Shown here in pieces: positions 7,940-17,200 of a stretch of DNA of 42,037 nucleotides (its first letter is position 1; every line of letters starts with the position of its first letter). Source of the DNA: Fibrobacterota bacterium (lineage in GTDB: Bacteria > Fibrobacterota > OXYB2-FULL-49-7 > JAEUSG01); contig JAEUSG010000637.1 in assembly GCA_016788315.1 (NCBI GenBank), positions 1 through 42,037 of the forward strand, given 5' to 3'. Under the pieces are notes generated by a model that saw nothing but the letters and a program-made list of their open reading frames with translations, had not been told where the DNA came from and searched no databases. The position numbers were made by a program, and so were the translations under genes.

Positions 7940-8320
7940 TTATCTCATTAATAAAAGTTTATAATGTTTTACAGCACCATTTGCAGAGAATTTTGCGAGA
8001 TATAATCCTGCAGGTTTTAAACCAGGCTTCCAGATAATTGCACCATTATGGTTTACAGATGACTGATTGAGACATTCAATCATTTTACCTGATGCATTAT
8101 AAATTTTAAGGGTGAAGTCTTTGTTTGTGTTATTGCCAATGACTTCGAATTTGACTGCCGATGTAAAAGGGTTTGGGTGTATATTGAGACTTGCGATAGA
8201 TGCTGTTGGAATGGACTCTCTTTTAGTCTGCCCGGATTCTGGAAGGATAAAAGAATCTGACCAGAGAGACACTTTTGCTGCGGTTGATATTGCTATGAGA
8301 AAAAGGATAATTTTAAGCAT
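7940..8320 (-). CDS. Small secreted protein made almost only of a T9SS type A sorting domain
   Basis: A 126-residue protein: a hydrophobic signal peptide (~1-15), a linker of ~30 residues, then a complete T9SS C-terminal domain from ~48 to the end (IHPNPFTSAVKFEV; FTLKIYNASGKMIE; GLKPAGLYLAKF; KHYKLLLMR). In known systems this domain is the export and attachment signal at the end of a much larger cargo. Here there is essentially no cargo. It is not a broken end of the GH13 protein, because it lies upstream of that gene. The mRNA would be nearly leaderless: a TGTATATT element ends five bases before the ATG. Confidence 0.8.
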   Translation of the reverse strand: MLKIILFLIAISTAAKVSLWSDSFILPESGQTKRESIPTASIASLNIHPNPFTSAVKFEVIGNNTNKDFTLKIYNASGKMIECLNQSSVNHNGAIIWKPGLKPAGLYLAKFSANGAVKHYKLLLMR

Positions 8321-8325
8321 AAATA

Positions 8326-8333
8326 AATATACA
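8326..8333 (-). promoter_or_regulatory. -10-like element TGTATATT directly before the sorting-domain gene
   Basis: Minus strand reads AATGTATATTTATTT then ATG. The spacing of five bases would place transcription initiation at or next to the start codon, and there is no Shine-Dalgarno sequence. No good -35 is seen at 16-18 bases. Confidence 0.4.
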
Positions 8334-8415
8334 TTATGACAATAAAATATATGTCTAATTAGGATTTATACCAGAGATTATATTTAACCTTTATTAAATA
8401 AAAGGACATCCAATC

Positions 8416-9084
8416 ATGAAAAGATCCTTTATCAATACGCTTCAGAAAGAGGCTCTATCACTCTTTGAACGATATCATATTAAACTCCCTGTTTGGGGTT
8501 ACTGGTCACTTGAAGAGTGGAAGAAAGAAGCGGACTTTGCACGCAATGTAAAGAAGCGTCAAATAGGCTGGGACGTGACAGATTTCGGCAGTGGTAATTT
8601 TGAGAAGTGCGGTCTATTGCTGTTTTGTCTTCGAAATGGTATTCATGGCGTCTCAGGAACCAAATCATATGCAGAAAAGCTTATGATTGTCAGGGAACTT
8701 CAGGAAACCCCGCTCCACTTTCATCGAATGAAGGAGGAGGATATTATAAATAAGGGCGGCGGTGTATTGGTAATGGAGTCCTATAAATCAGATGATAAAG
8801 AGGGCTTAAGTCAGGAGCCCCTTACTATGTATGTAGATGAGTATCCAGTAAAGCTTAAGGCCGGTGAACCTCTTCGGCTTAATCCTGGGCAGAGCGTAAC
8901 TGTTCCAAAATTTGTATACCACCGTTTCTATGGGGAACCTGGAAAAGGCACTGTACTCGCAGGTGAGGTTTCTCAGGTTAATGACGATGAAACAGATAAT
9001 CGGTTTTATGTTGCACCGGGTCGTTTTCCGGCAATAGAAAATGATGAGCCGATATTTAAGCCTCTATGGACGGAGGTTATATAA
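8416..9084 (+). CDS. D-lyxose ketol-isomerase (cupin family)
   Basis: A 222-residue cupin-type sugar isomerase of the D-lyxose isomerase family, which interconverts D-lyxose and D-xylulose and often also D-mannose and D-fructose. The metal site is visible: His 101 and His 103 in PLHFHRMKEED, Glu 108, and His 169 in VPKFVYHRFYG. The fold start (LPVWGYWSLEEWK) and the C-terminal FPAIENDEPIFKPLW also fit the family. No signal peptide, so cytoplasmic. AAAGGA precedes the ATG. The stop codon directly abuts the ATG of the sugar kinase, which implies tight co-expression. The exact physiological sugar cannot be read from sequence. Confidence 0.88.
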   Translation: MKRSFINTLQKEALSLFERYHIKLPVWGYWSLEEWKKEADFARNVKKRQIGWDVTDFGSGNFEKCGLLLFCLRNGIHGVSGTKSYAEKLMIVRELQETPLHFHRMKEEDIINKGGGVLVMESYKSDDKEGLSQEPLTMYVDEYPVKLKAGEPLRLNPGQSVTVPKFVYHRFYGEPGKGTVLAGEVSQVNDDETDNRFYVAPGRFPAIENDEPIFKPLWTEVI

Positions 9085-10095
9085 ATGGCCGGCATAGCAT
9101 GTGCAGGTAACTGGATAATTGACAGAATAAAGACTGTTGATCGTTATCCGGCAAAGGGAGAGTTGGCTAATATACTTACCGAAGAAATTGGACCCGGCGG
9201 ATCTCCTTTTAACATCCTTGGCTGTTTTGCAAAAATGAAAGTTGGTTTTCCGCTTCTTGGTTTCGGCTGCATAGGTACTGACGCGACTGCTGATCAGATT
9301 TTTGAAATATGTGAAAAATATGGGATACCGAGTGATAATCTAATTCAGCTTTCGGATAAACCGACAAGTTTCACAGATGTAATGAGTGTTCACGGCAGCG
9401 GAGAACGCACCTTTTTTCATGCCAGGGGAGCGAACAGCGGTTTCAACAACACGCATGTTAATATTGATTTAATGAAGAAGCAGGGCATTAAGCTTTTTCA
9501 TCTCGGATATCTGCTTCTTCTTGATTCACTTGATGCAGCTGATGCATCGTTTGGTACTGTCGGAGCGCGACTACTGTCAAATGTGAGAGCGGCTGGAATT
9601 GAGACCTCACTTGATCTTGTTACTGAACAGAGTGAAAAATTCTCTACTGTTCACCATGCACTGCCGCATGTTGATTATTTAATAATTAATGAGCTGGAAA
9701 CAGAACGAATAAGCGGAATGGAACTTCGAAATAAAGAGGGAAAACTGCTTACCGAAAAACTGCCCCAAGCCTGCAAAGTAATTTTTGGTTTAGGCGTGAA
9801 TAAAGCAGTTGTAATTCATGCACCTGAAGGTGTTTTATGGGCGGATCGTGAAGGCAGCGACACATTTGTAAACTCGCTTAATATTCCAAAAGAGCATTTT
9901 GTCGGAACTACCGGAGCAGGTGATGCTTGTTGTACAGGTATTCTCCTCGGAATTCACGAAAAGTGGCCGATAGAAGATACCTTGCGTTTTTCAACCGGAA
10001 CAGCAGCGGCTTGTATTGGTGCAAAGAATACCGTTGATGGTATGCGTACTGTTGAAAGTGTTCGAAAGCTTTGTCGGGATTGGATAAAAAAGTAG
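9085..10095 (+). CDS. PfkB/ribokinase-family carbohydrate kinase
   Basis: A 336-residue cytoplasmic sugar kinase. The substrate-side glycine motif GPGGSPFN is at 36-43 and the catalytic anion-hole motif GTTGAGDACCTG at 274-285, with Asp 280 as probable base. It starts immediately after the isomerase stop codon, so the pair probably isomerises and phosphorylates one sugar (for example lyxose via xylulose, or mannose via fructose). Feeding into the pentose phosphate path would fit rpe elsewhere in the window, but specificity is inferred. No terminator is visible after it; a repeat cluster begins nine bases downstream. Confidence 0.9.
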   Translation: MAGIACAGNWIIDRIKTVDRYPAKGELANILTEEIGPGGSPFNILGCFAKMKVGFPLLGFGCIGTDATADQIFEICEKYGIPSDNLIQLSDKPTSFTDVMSVHGSGERTFFHARGANSGFNNTHVNIDLMKKQGIKLFHLGYLLLLDSLDAADASFGTVGARLLSNVRAAGIETSLDLVTEQSEKFSTVHHALPHVDYLIINELETERISGMELRNKEGKLLTEKLPQACKVIFGLGVNKAVVIHAPEGVLWADREGSDTFVNSLNIPKEHFVGTTGAGDACCTGILLGIHEKWPIEDTLRFSTGTAAACIGAKNTVDGMRTVESVRKLCRDWIKK

Positions 10096-10103
10096 TTTCA
10101 TGA

Positions 10104-10179
10104 CATTATTGGGTCGATATTCGTGGTAAAGATCACGTTATTGCATCCAATAATGTGGTAAAGATCACGAAAATCGACC
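10104..10179. repeat. Nested direct and inverted repeats upstream of the DUF4143 ATPase
   Basis: Three repeat pairs overlap here. Direct repeats of GTGGTAAAGATCACG lie at 10123-10137 and 10155-10169, exactly 32 bases apart. Inverted repeats CATTATTGG (10104-10112) and CCAATAATG (10147-10155) are perfect. A second inverted pair, GGTCGATATTCGTG (10112-10125) and CACGAAAATCGACC (10166-10179), matches at 13 of 14 positions. Each direct repeat is itself a partial dyad (GTG...CAC). This could be a multi-site operator, a structured RNA or the end of a mobile element. Confidence 0.85.
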
Positions 10180-10186
10180 GAATAGT

Positions 10187-10215
10187 TTGACAACAGCATT
10201 GGTTTTATCTATGTT
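10187..10215 (+). promoter_or_regulatory. Promoter TTGACA-N17-TATGTT for the DUF4143 ATPase
   Basis: A consensus -35 TTGACA (10187-10192) and TATGTT (10210-10215) with a 17-base spacer. The predicted start of transcription, about seven bases after the -10, falls on the ATG at 10222. There is no ribosome binding site in between, so the mRNA should be leaderless. Confidence 0.7.
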
Positions 10216-10221
10216 TATAGC

Positions 10222-11553
10222 ATGAAAAGGCTTATATATCAAAGACTTATAGAGTGGAAAATAAAAAGTAACAGGAAACCACTCATTCTTGAAGGTGCAA
10301 GACAGACTGGTAAGACCTATATTCTTAAGGAATTTGGGAAAAAAGAATTTAAAAAACTCATATATTGTAACTTTGAACAAGATCCGAATCTAAAGACTTT
10401 TTTCGAATCAAGTCTTACACCAAAAAAAATAATTGAATCATTGTCTATCTATTTTGATGCTGACATTAAGCCAGATGAAGCCCTGATCTTTTTTGACGAG
10501 ATACAGGAATCAAATCTAGCCTTGAATTCGTTAAAATATTTTTGTGAAGATGCACCTGAATATGCTGTAGTTGCAGCAGGTTCACTTCTTGGTGTTAAGA
10601 TGTCCGTTCCAAAATCTTTTCCAGTCGGAAAAGTTGAATTGATGCAGTTGTATCCCATGAACTTTTCAGAATTTCTTCAAGCATATGGTAAAGAACGATA
10701 TCTTAATATGCTAGGTAATACTGACAGTGTAGAACCATTTCCGGAGTTGCTTCACAACGAATTATGTGATATTCTCAGGAAGTATTATTTTGTTGGTGGT
10801 ATGCCGGAAGCGGTTTCAGAATTTCTCTTGTCAGGTTCTTACGATAAAGTTAGAGCCATACAAGAGAATATATTGAGATCATATGAGCTTGATTTTGCTA
10901 AACATGCAAACTCTTCAGACGTCCCAAAAATATCAATAATTTGGGATTCGATTCCTCTTTTCCTTTCAAGAGAAAATAAGAGGTTTACTTTTTCAGCTAT
11001 TTCAAAAAGTGCACGAGCCCGGGAGTATGAAACTGCAATTATGTGGTTGGTAGACGCAGGACTTATTCATAAAGTAACAGGAATAGAGCACTTGGAACAG
11101 CCTTTGACTGCATTTCCGGAAGAAAGTGCGTTTAAAATATATGTACTGGATGTAGGTTTACTTGGCGCACTTGCACGGTTGAAGCCTGAAATACTTGTTA
11201 ATGGAAACGAGTTATTCACAACTTTTAACGGCGCATTTGTAGAGAATTACGTTGTTCAGCAGCTCATATCAGCAGGAAACAAGAAGCTTTATTATTGGCG
11301 AAGCGAAAGCAGAAAGGCTGAAATTGATCTGCTGGTTGAACATGAAATGCTTATCCTGCCTCTTGAAATAAAAGCTGGAATAAACGCAAAAAGTAAAAGC
11401 CTTTCAGTATACAGTGATAAATATAAACCGAAACTGCTGTTAAGGACGACACTTCTAAATCTGAAATACAATGGAGATATTCTTAATGTGCCGCTTTATG
11501 CTATGAACTCTTTGAGGCATTACCTATCGTTGATTGGAACAAGTTCATCGTAA
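10222..11553 (+). CDS. AAA_14/DUF4143 ATPase with C-terminal nuclease-like motif
   Basis: A 443-residue protein of the large, poorly understood AAA_14-DUF4143 family. Walker A EGARQTGKT is at 24-32 and Walker B IFFDEIQES at 89-97, followed by sensor-like VVAAGSLLG. The middle has YYFVGGMPEAV, typical of the family, and the C-terminal half has GAFVENYVVQQL, YYWRSESRKAEIDLLVE and LPLEIKAG, an E...EID...ExK arrangement like PD-(D/E)xK nuclease folds. No signal peptide or membrane segment. Its role is unknown; members are often patchily distributed and treated as accessory genes. It stands alone, preceded by the repeat cluster and its own promoter, and the lack of a ribosome binding site separates it from its neighbours. 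Confidence 0.9.
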   Translation: MKRLIYQRLIEWKIKSNRKPLILEGARQTGKTYILKEFGKKEFKKLIYCNFEQDPNLKTFFESSLTPKKIIESLSIYFDADIKPDEALIFFDEIQESNLALNSLKYFCEDAPEYAVVAAGSLLGVKMSVPKSFPVGKVELMQLYPMNFSEFLQAYGKERYLNMLGNTDSVEPFPELLHNELCDILRKYYFVGGMPEAVSEFLLSGSYDKVRAIQENILRSYELDFAKHANSSDVPKISIIWDSIPLFLSRENKRFTFSAISKSARAREYETAIMWLVDAGLIHKVTGIEHLEQPLTAFPEESAFKIYVLDVGLLGALARLKPEILVNGNELFTTFNGAFVENYVVQQLISAGNKKLYYWRSESRKAEIDLLVEHEMLILPLEIKAGINAKSKSLSVYSDKYKPKLLLRTTLLNLKYNGDILNVPLYAMNSLRHYLSLIGTSSS

Positions 11554-11636
11554 CAAAAAGTTAAGAGTCAATCCTTTGTGCGAACATAATTAACATCTTT
11601 GCAATATGGGTGTAAAAATGGGTATGTTTAAGGGTA

Positions 11637-12740
11637 ATGAATCTTAAACAAATTGTAATAACATTTTTGTTATTCATGCTGCTTGTTCCTGCTAACTTAT
11701 TAGCAGTTGGTCAGGCAGCCTTGCCTACACTTGGACTTATCAATAATTCGAGATACGTAGCCCTTGGAGAAGCTGGAGGAGCAGTTTGCTACGATCAAGG
11801 GGCTATTCAATTAAATCCGGCGGGTTTATGGTTTATTAACAAAGACAATAAATCTACTGTGAACGGGCATTTTGATTTCGAGTATTTATTGCCAGAGTTT
11901 GGAATAAAAGGTCTGTATCACTCGTACTTTTCACTTTATGGAAATTATAAAAATCAATTTTCATTTGGAATATCTAACCAATACATCTCTTTTGGTGAAA
12001 GCGAGTGGATAAACGAATTAGGTAAACCATTAGGTACGTTTGAGTCATTTGATAATTTCCTAATTCTTTCATTGGCATCAGATCTTGAAATTAATAACTC
12101 ACAACGAAAATCAAATTATTCTCTTGGTATAAATGTAAAATTCATATACTCTAAATTGTCTGATGTTCCTGTCGGCAATGAAAAGAGAAAGGGCGTTAGC
12201 TATTCACTTGCAGCAGACGTTGGTGTTTTGTATAGGGAGCCATTTTTAAATGTTTTTTCAGCAGGACTGACGTTACAAAATATGGGAGCTGATGTTGTGT
12301 ATATAGATCAAAATCAGGCTGATCCATTACCATTCAACATTAAACTATCATTCGGTTCAACTTACGAAATTCCAAAACTTATCAAGTTTACCGCAGTTCT
12401 TGATCTAAATAAAGAACACGTAAAGCGAAGAGATGAAGAGTCTCTACCACCGGATTTATGTTTCAAGGCAATTATAACTTCATGGGATGAGCCTTTGAAC
12501 AGAGAATTTGACGAAATAGTTAGATCGTACGGTTTGGAAATAGTAACGTTTGATATGTTTGCATTGCGTGCAGGTGGCATGGTAGATAAGGCAGGTTGGC
12601 GCTGGGAAAGAACATATGGTTGTGGATTTCAAATGAAGCATTTTGACATCTCAATTGCATCTCGAAAAAATCTCAATGACAGGGGAACCGCAAGATCATC
12701 TTCAACGACATATTCCATGGAATTGAAAGCTCCGTTCTAA
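11637..12740 (+). CDS. PorV/PorQ-family outer-membrane protein
   Basis: A 367-residue protein with a signal peptide (1-23, NLLAVG) and a beta-barrel-like sequence. The N-terminus after cleavage (NNSRYVALGEAGGAVCYDQGAIQLNPAGLWF) has the conserved pattern of the PorV/PorQ/UPF0164 family, FadL-like barrels. PorV is the T9SS component that shuttles cargo bearing C-terminal sorting domains; other members have no known role. The end (YSMELKAPF) has a C-terminal aromatic, as barrel proteins do. It overlaps the next gene by one base. A sorting-domain protein lies 3.3 kb away, which makes a T9SS link attractive but not proven. Only an AAGGG close to the ATG is seen as ribosome binding site. Confidence 0.75.
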   Translation: MNLKQIVITFLLFMLLVPANLLAVGQAALPTLGLINNSRYVALGEAGGAVCYDQGAIQLNPAGLWFINKDNKSTVNGHFDFEYLLPEFGIKGLYHSYFSLYGNYKNQFSFGISNQYISFGESEWINELGKPLGTFESFDNFLILSLASDLEINNSQRKSNYSLGINVKFIYSKLSDVPVGNEKRKGVSYSLAADVGVLYREPFLNVFSAGLTLQNMGADVVYIDQNQADPLPFNIKLSFGSTYEIPKLIKFTAVLDLNKEHVKRRDEESLPPDLCFKAIITSWDEPLNREFDEIVRSYGLEIVTFDMFALRAGGMVDKAGWRWERTYGCGFQMKHFDISIASRKNLNDRGTARSSSTTYSMELKAPF

Positions 12741-13300
12741 TGAAAAAAATAATACTAATAATTATTTCTTTGTCCGTTATATGTCACTCTTCACCTGATT
12801 TCTATCTTGGAATTCCAATCCAAACTATCACTTTGGATGGTAAATCCAAATATGACAATTTGTTCGCATTCACAATAGGAACATCGAAAACCGTTCGGAT
12901 TTCGAAATATTTTAATGGCGTATATGATGGAGCATGTTTGTCAGCTCATATAGATTATTCAGCATGGTCTATACCGTTTTTTGGTGGACGTGGTGTTGGT
13001 TCTTCGTACAGTTCCGGTATCTCTGGATTATTCAATATTTCAAATTTTGTGGATGTTGGCGCAGGTATTGCAATACTAGGTCTCGTAGATCATAATCAAA
13101 AGATTTTAGCATATTCAAGCAAGTTTAGCAGTGGATACACATTGTCTGCGAACTTTCATGGCAAAGAATCGAAGGCTGGTCTAAATTTTCGCTTCCTGAT
13201 TTCTGAACTATACAATAAAGAATTGTATACAAATTTCTCAGTAGCTCTTGTGTTATATGTTGACAATATGAGTAAGCAACACAAGCCAGTTAAGAATTAG
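12740..13300 (+). CDS. Small secreted or outer-membrane hypothetical protein
   Basis: A 186-residue protein with a clear signal peptide (MKKIILIIISLSVICHSS, about 1-18). The mature part is glycine-, serine- and aromatic-rich with alternating hydrophobic patterns (AHIDYSAWSIPFFGGRG, FNISNFVDVGAGIAILG, LYTNFSVALVLYV), as in small beta-barrels. I do not recognise a family. The stop codon of the PorV-like gene overlaps its start (TAATG), so the two are translated together and may act together in the outer membrane. Its stop overlaps the stop of the convergent AraC gene by three bases. Confidence 0.75.
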   Translation: MKKIILIIISLSVICHSSPDFYLGIPIQTITLDGKSKYDNLFAFTIGTSKTVRISKYFNGVYDGACLSAHIDYSAWSIPFFGGRGVGSSYSSGISGLFNISNFVDVGAGIAILGLVDHNQKILAYSSKFSSGYTLSANFHGKESKAGLNFRFLISELYNKELYTNFSVALVLYVDNMSKQHKPVKN

Positions 13301-14154
13301 TTGTTTCTAAGATTTCTATATTCTCTCGGACTTATTCCTAGCACTCTCGTAAACTGTCGCGTAAAGTAATTACTGTCATTAAAGCCGCAGCGGAAAGCGA
13401 TATCTGTAATAGAGCATTTCTCGTGGCGTAATATATGGGCCGCATTTCGGAGGCGTAGGCGAAGCAGATAGTCAACAGGGGTATGCCCAGTGGCTTTTCT
13501 GAATTCACGTAATAGCTGACCTTCTGATAGTTTTGAGATAGTCATAAGATCGGTCAACCGAATCTCTTCACTGAATCTGTTTTCGATATGGCTGATGACA
13601 TTCGAAATACCCATAAGGGTAACATGCTGCGGTTTAGCAGAACTAGCATATGCTCTGGATATAATCGCAATTAATTGCATGAACAGTGATGAGCTGACAA
13701 ATTCAAAGCCGGAACGTTTCTGCGTAATCTCAACTTCAATATTATCAATAATAGAAGAGCATGTTGCCAGTTTGTCAGGTGAGAGCCTGAGAATACTTCT
13801 GAAATTGTGCTCTTTACGGTATCGTGGTTCAAGTGCAAAAAAAGCGTTATATCCGGGAAGCTTTCTTGCCTCATTCCATGGCAGGTTTAGTTTATCGGGA
13901 ATAAAAAGTACATTAACAAGTTCAAAACCGACAGATTCTCTATATCCGTGCGCTTCGTCAACTACAAAACAATCACCGGCCATGATGGGATAGGAATCAT
14001 TTCCGCTGAAGTGTACAGCCTGTCCAGCCATTATGATTACAAGTTCCTTAAAACTATGTGTATGCAGCTTAACATCTGTCTGATGTTCCTGCCTATTGAT
14101 GCACAGATCGTAGTTATTGAAAAGAGAAGAGGGTGCTATTTTAAGTTTTTTCAT
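13297..14154 (-). CDS. AraC-family transcriptional regulator with cupin sensor
   Basis: A 285-residue regulator. The N-terminal cupin (about 15-95) has HTHSFKE (31-37) for ligand or metal contacts, and the C-terminal 100 residues hold two helix-turn-helix motifs: LTDLMTISKLSEGQLLREFR (200-219) and SITDIAFRCGFNDSNYFTRQ (248-267), ending in the family's GISPREYR. The layout is that of RhaR/RhaS/AraC activators. It is divergent from the GH106-GH78 pair with a 103-base shared intergenic region, so it probably senses a sugar released from rhamnosides and activates those genes. This role is inferred from position. A GTATATTAT -10-like element lies ~30 bases upstream of its ATG. Confidence 0.92.
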   Translation of the reverse strand: MKKLKIAPSSLFNNYDLCINRQEHQTDVKLHTHSFKELVIIMAGQAVHFSGNDSYPIMAGDCFVVDEAHGYRESVGFELVNVLFIPDKLNLPWNEARKLPGYNAFFALEPRYRKEHNFRSILRLSPDKLATCSSIIDNIEVEITQKRSGFEFVSSSLFMQLIAIISRAYASSAKPQHVTLMGISNVISHIENRFSEEIRLTDLMTISKLSEGQLLREFRKATGHTPVDYLLRLRLRNAAHILRHEKCSITDIAFRCGFNDSNYFTRQFTRVLGISPREYRNLRNN

Positions 14155-14257
14155 AATAATCCAATGAAGATATAATGCTAATAATATACGGAATAATTAA
14201 GGTATGTGTGAGATAAATGTGATATCTTAATGTAGGTAAAGTGCAGGAATAACTAAA

Positions 14258-17200
14258 ATGGAGCGTAAAATGGACAATAAATTTGAAAGCATTGTAAGGA
14301 ACCCTGGATCAGAATATCGCGGTAAGCCTTTTTGGGCGTGGAATGGAAAGCTTGAACCTGAAGAGCTCCGTCGACAGATTCGTTTGATGAAGGATATGGG
14401 GCTTGGCGGTTTCTTTATGCATTCACGGGTTGGCCTGGATACGGAATATTTGTCAGAAGAATGGTTCCGAAATGTAGACGCCTGTATCGATGAGGCTGAA
14501 AAACAGGATATGGAGGCATGGCTTTACGATGAGGATCGCTGGCCATCAGGAGCAGCTGGAGGTCTTGTTACAAAAAATATAAAGTATAGGATGCGTCGAT
14601 TAACGGTGCGCGAATATACAGACACAAAAAAGTTTAAGTGGGAAGCTGATACTCTTGCAGTATTTCATATTGCTCTGAATGATAGTAAAGCCAAAATAAT
14701 CAGCAGGATCAAAAAAGGGTCTAAGTTGCCGGCAGTTTTGAATGGTGAACTGATAATAGCTTTTGTAAAAACCATTGAGAAAGAAAAAGATTGGTATAAC
14801 GGTGCAACCTATCTTGATACCATGAATCCTGAAGCAGTGAAGGAATTCATCAAGGTTACTCACGAAAGATATAAAAAGCGTTATGGTAAGAAGTTCAGCA
14901 AGTCAATTCCCGGAATCTTTACAGATGAACCGCATCATGGTGGTATGATGGATCTGGATTCAGATAATAATCCTACACTTGTTTGGACAGATAAGCTGCC
15001 TGAAGTTTTTAAAAAGCGCTACGGGTATGATATTCTGGACCATCTAGTTGAGATCGTTTACGACATAGCAGGTGAAGAGTCGAAAAAGGCGCGTCATGAT
15101 TATCACGACTGCAAGACTTATATGTTTATTAATTCCTTTGCAAAACAGGTTGGTGAATGGTGTAAAAAAAATAACATAAAATTCACAGGACATGTTTTAG
15201 AAGAGGATAAGCCATCTAAGCAGACTAGAATTGTCGGAAATGCTATGCGGTTTTATGAATATATGCAGGCGCCTGGAATTGACCTTTTAACAGAGCGGTG
15301 GAGAGTTTACGATACTGCAAAACAGTGTTCATCTGTTGCCCGTCAGTTTGGCGCAAAGTGGCGTCTAACAGAAACATATGGATGCACCGGATGGGATTTT
15401 TCATTTGCCGGACACAAAGCTCTTGGCGATTGGCAGTCTGCGCTTGGTATTAACCTGCGCTGCCAGCATCTTTCATGGTATACTATGCTGGGCGAGGCAA
15501 AGAGAGATTATCCTGCCAGTATTTTTTATCAGTCGCCATGGTGGGATTCTTATAAGAAGGTTGAGGATTATTTTGCACGAATCGGTGCAGTGATGACAAA
15601 AGGTGAAGAGATAAGAGATCTGCTGGTAATTCATCCTGTCGAGAGCGCCTGGCTTACCTGCAGAAAAGGGTGGGAAAAGGCTGAGGACACGATTTTTATT
15701 GATAACAGTCTGGTTGAGTTACGGGATACACTTCTTACCGCGCATCTCGATTTTGATTATGGAGATGAGGAAATAATGTCGCGTCATGCGAAGGTCGCTA
15801 AAGGTAAAGATGGCGCCATATTAACGATCAATAAGGGCAAATACCGTGCGGTGGTCGTGCCTCCTATGTACACAATCAGAAAGAGTACGCTGAAACTTCT
15901 GACAGCCTTTAAAGCTGCTGGCGGAAAGGTAATCTTTGCGGGAAAAGTACCTACGCTGGTTGACGGCGTAAAATCTGATGCAGCGCAGAAATTGGCAGAG
16001 TCGGCAATAATAACAGAAGCATCAGGATCTACTTTGGCCGCAGCGTCGGAGTCTACTCGAAGAATTAAAATTGCTGATGCAGAAGGCAATGAGATTGTTT
16101 CTGTTATCTATCTGTTAAGAGAGGATAAAGAGCAGTATTATCTGTTTGTATGCAATACTTCAAATTCAAAAAAGCAGATGTATTCAGACACAATGCAGGA
16201 GGACAGAGTCTGCGACAGACGCGAGGAATTCAAGAACGTAATAATCTCTGGTTTTGCCGATTGTGCAGGTTCCCCAATAGAAGTTAATGTTGAGAACGGT
16301 AAGTTCTATGCGGCAGAAGCGGCTAAAGTATCTGGCGTATGGAATATCAATACCTCCCTTCCGGTAATTGGAAGCAGAACATTTATTATACCTAAAAAGA
16401 AAGAGACAAAATCTTTTTCAAAGCAGCCTGTATATAAAACAGTCAGATCAATACCTTTAAATGAAAATAACTGGCAGGTCAGATTATCTGAGTGCAACAA
16501 TCTTGTTTTAGACAGATCGGCATTTAAGATTGGTAAAACTGAATACAAAGCAGAAGATATTTTAAAGATAGACAAAGAGGTAAGAAAAGCTCTTGGGCTC
16601 AGTTCTCGCGGTGGCAGCATGATGCAGCCCTGGGCTAAGGAGAAGGTTGATAATCCAAAAAGTGTGCCGGTAGAACTAACCTATTCCTTCAATGCAGAGT
16701 ATGTACCGGACGGCGACATCTATCTGGCGGTTGAATGCCCTGAAAAATTTGACATTTCTGTTAATGGAACGTGTCTTAATACAGACATGCGTTCAGGTTG
16801 GTGGGTAGACCGTTCTCTTGAAAAAATTCCTATTGATCCTTCTCTTATCCGCCGCGGAGAGAACTCAATTGTAATGACAATTGATTATGATCAGAACTAT
16901 TCAGGCCTTGAGATTGTCTATTTGCTTGGCCGTTTCGGTACAACGGTTGATGGTTTGAAACTTAGTTTAACTGAACCGGTTTCATCCCTTAAAATCGGCG
17001 ACTGGTGTAATCAAGGACTGGCATTTTATTCAGGTTCTGTTTCATATATTACAAGTGCAGTTAAGCCTAACGATAAGGAGAGGGTATACTTGGCTGTTCC
17101 TGAATATAATGGTGTTGCGCTTAAGATTCATGTAAATGGAAAATCTGCAGGAATCATTGCCTGGCAGCCTGACGAAGCGGATATTACAGATTATATGCAT

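Noticed and set aside
7931-7942. Frameshift joining the T9SS sorting domain to the GH13 protein
   Set aside because: The sorting domain is upstream of the GH13 gene, but such domains are always C-terminal in cargo. Each ORF has its own signal peptide.
10104-10179. CRISPR array
   Set aside because: Only two direct repeats of 15 bases, interlaced with inverted repeats, and no cas genes nearby.
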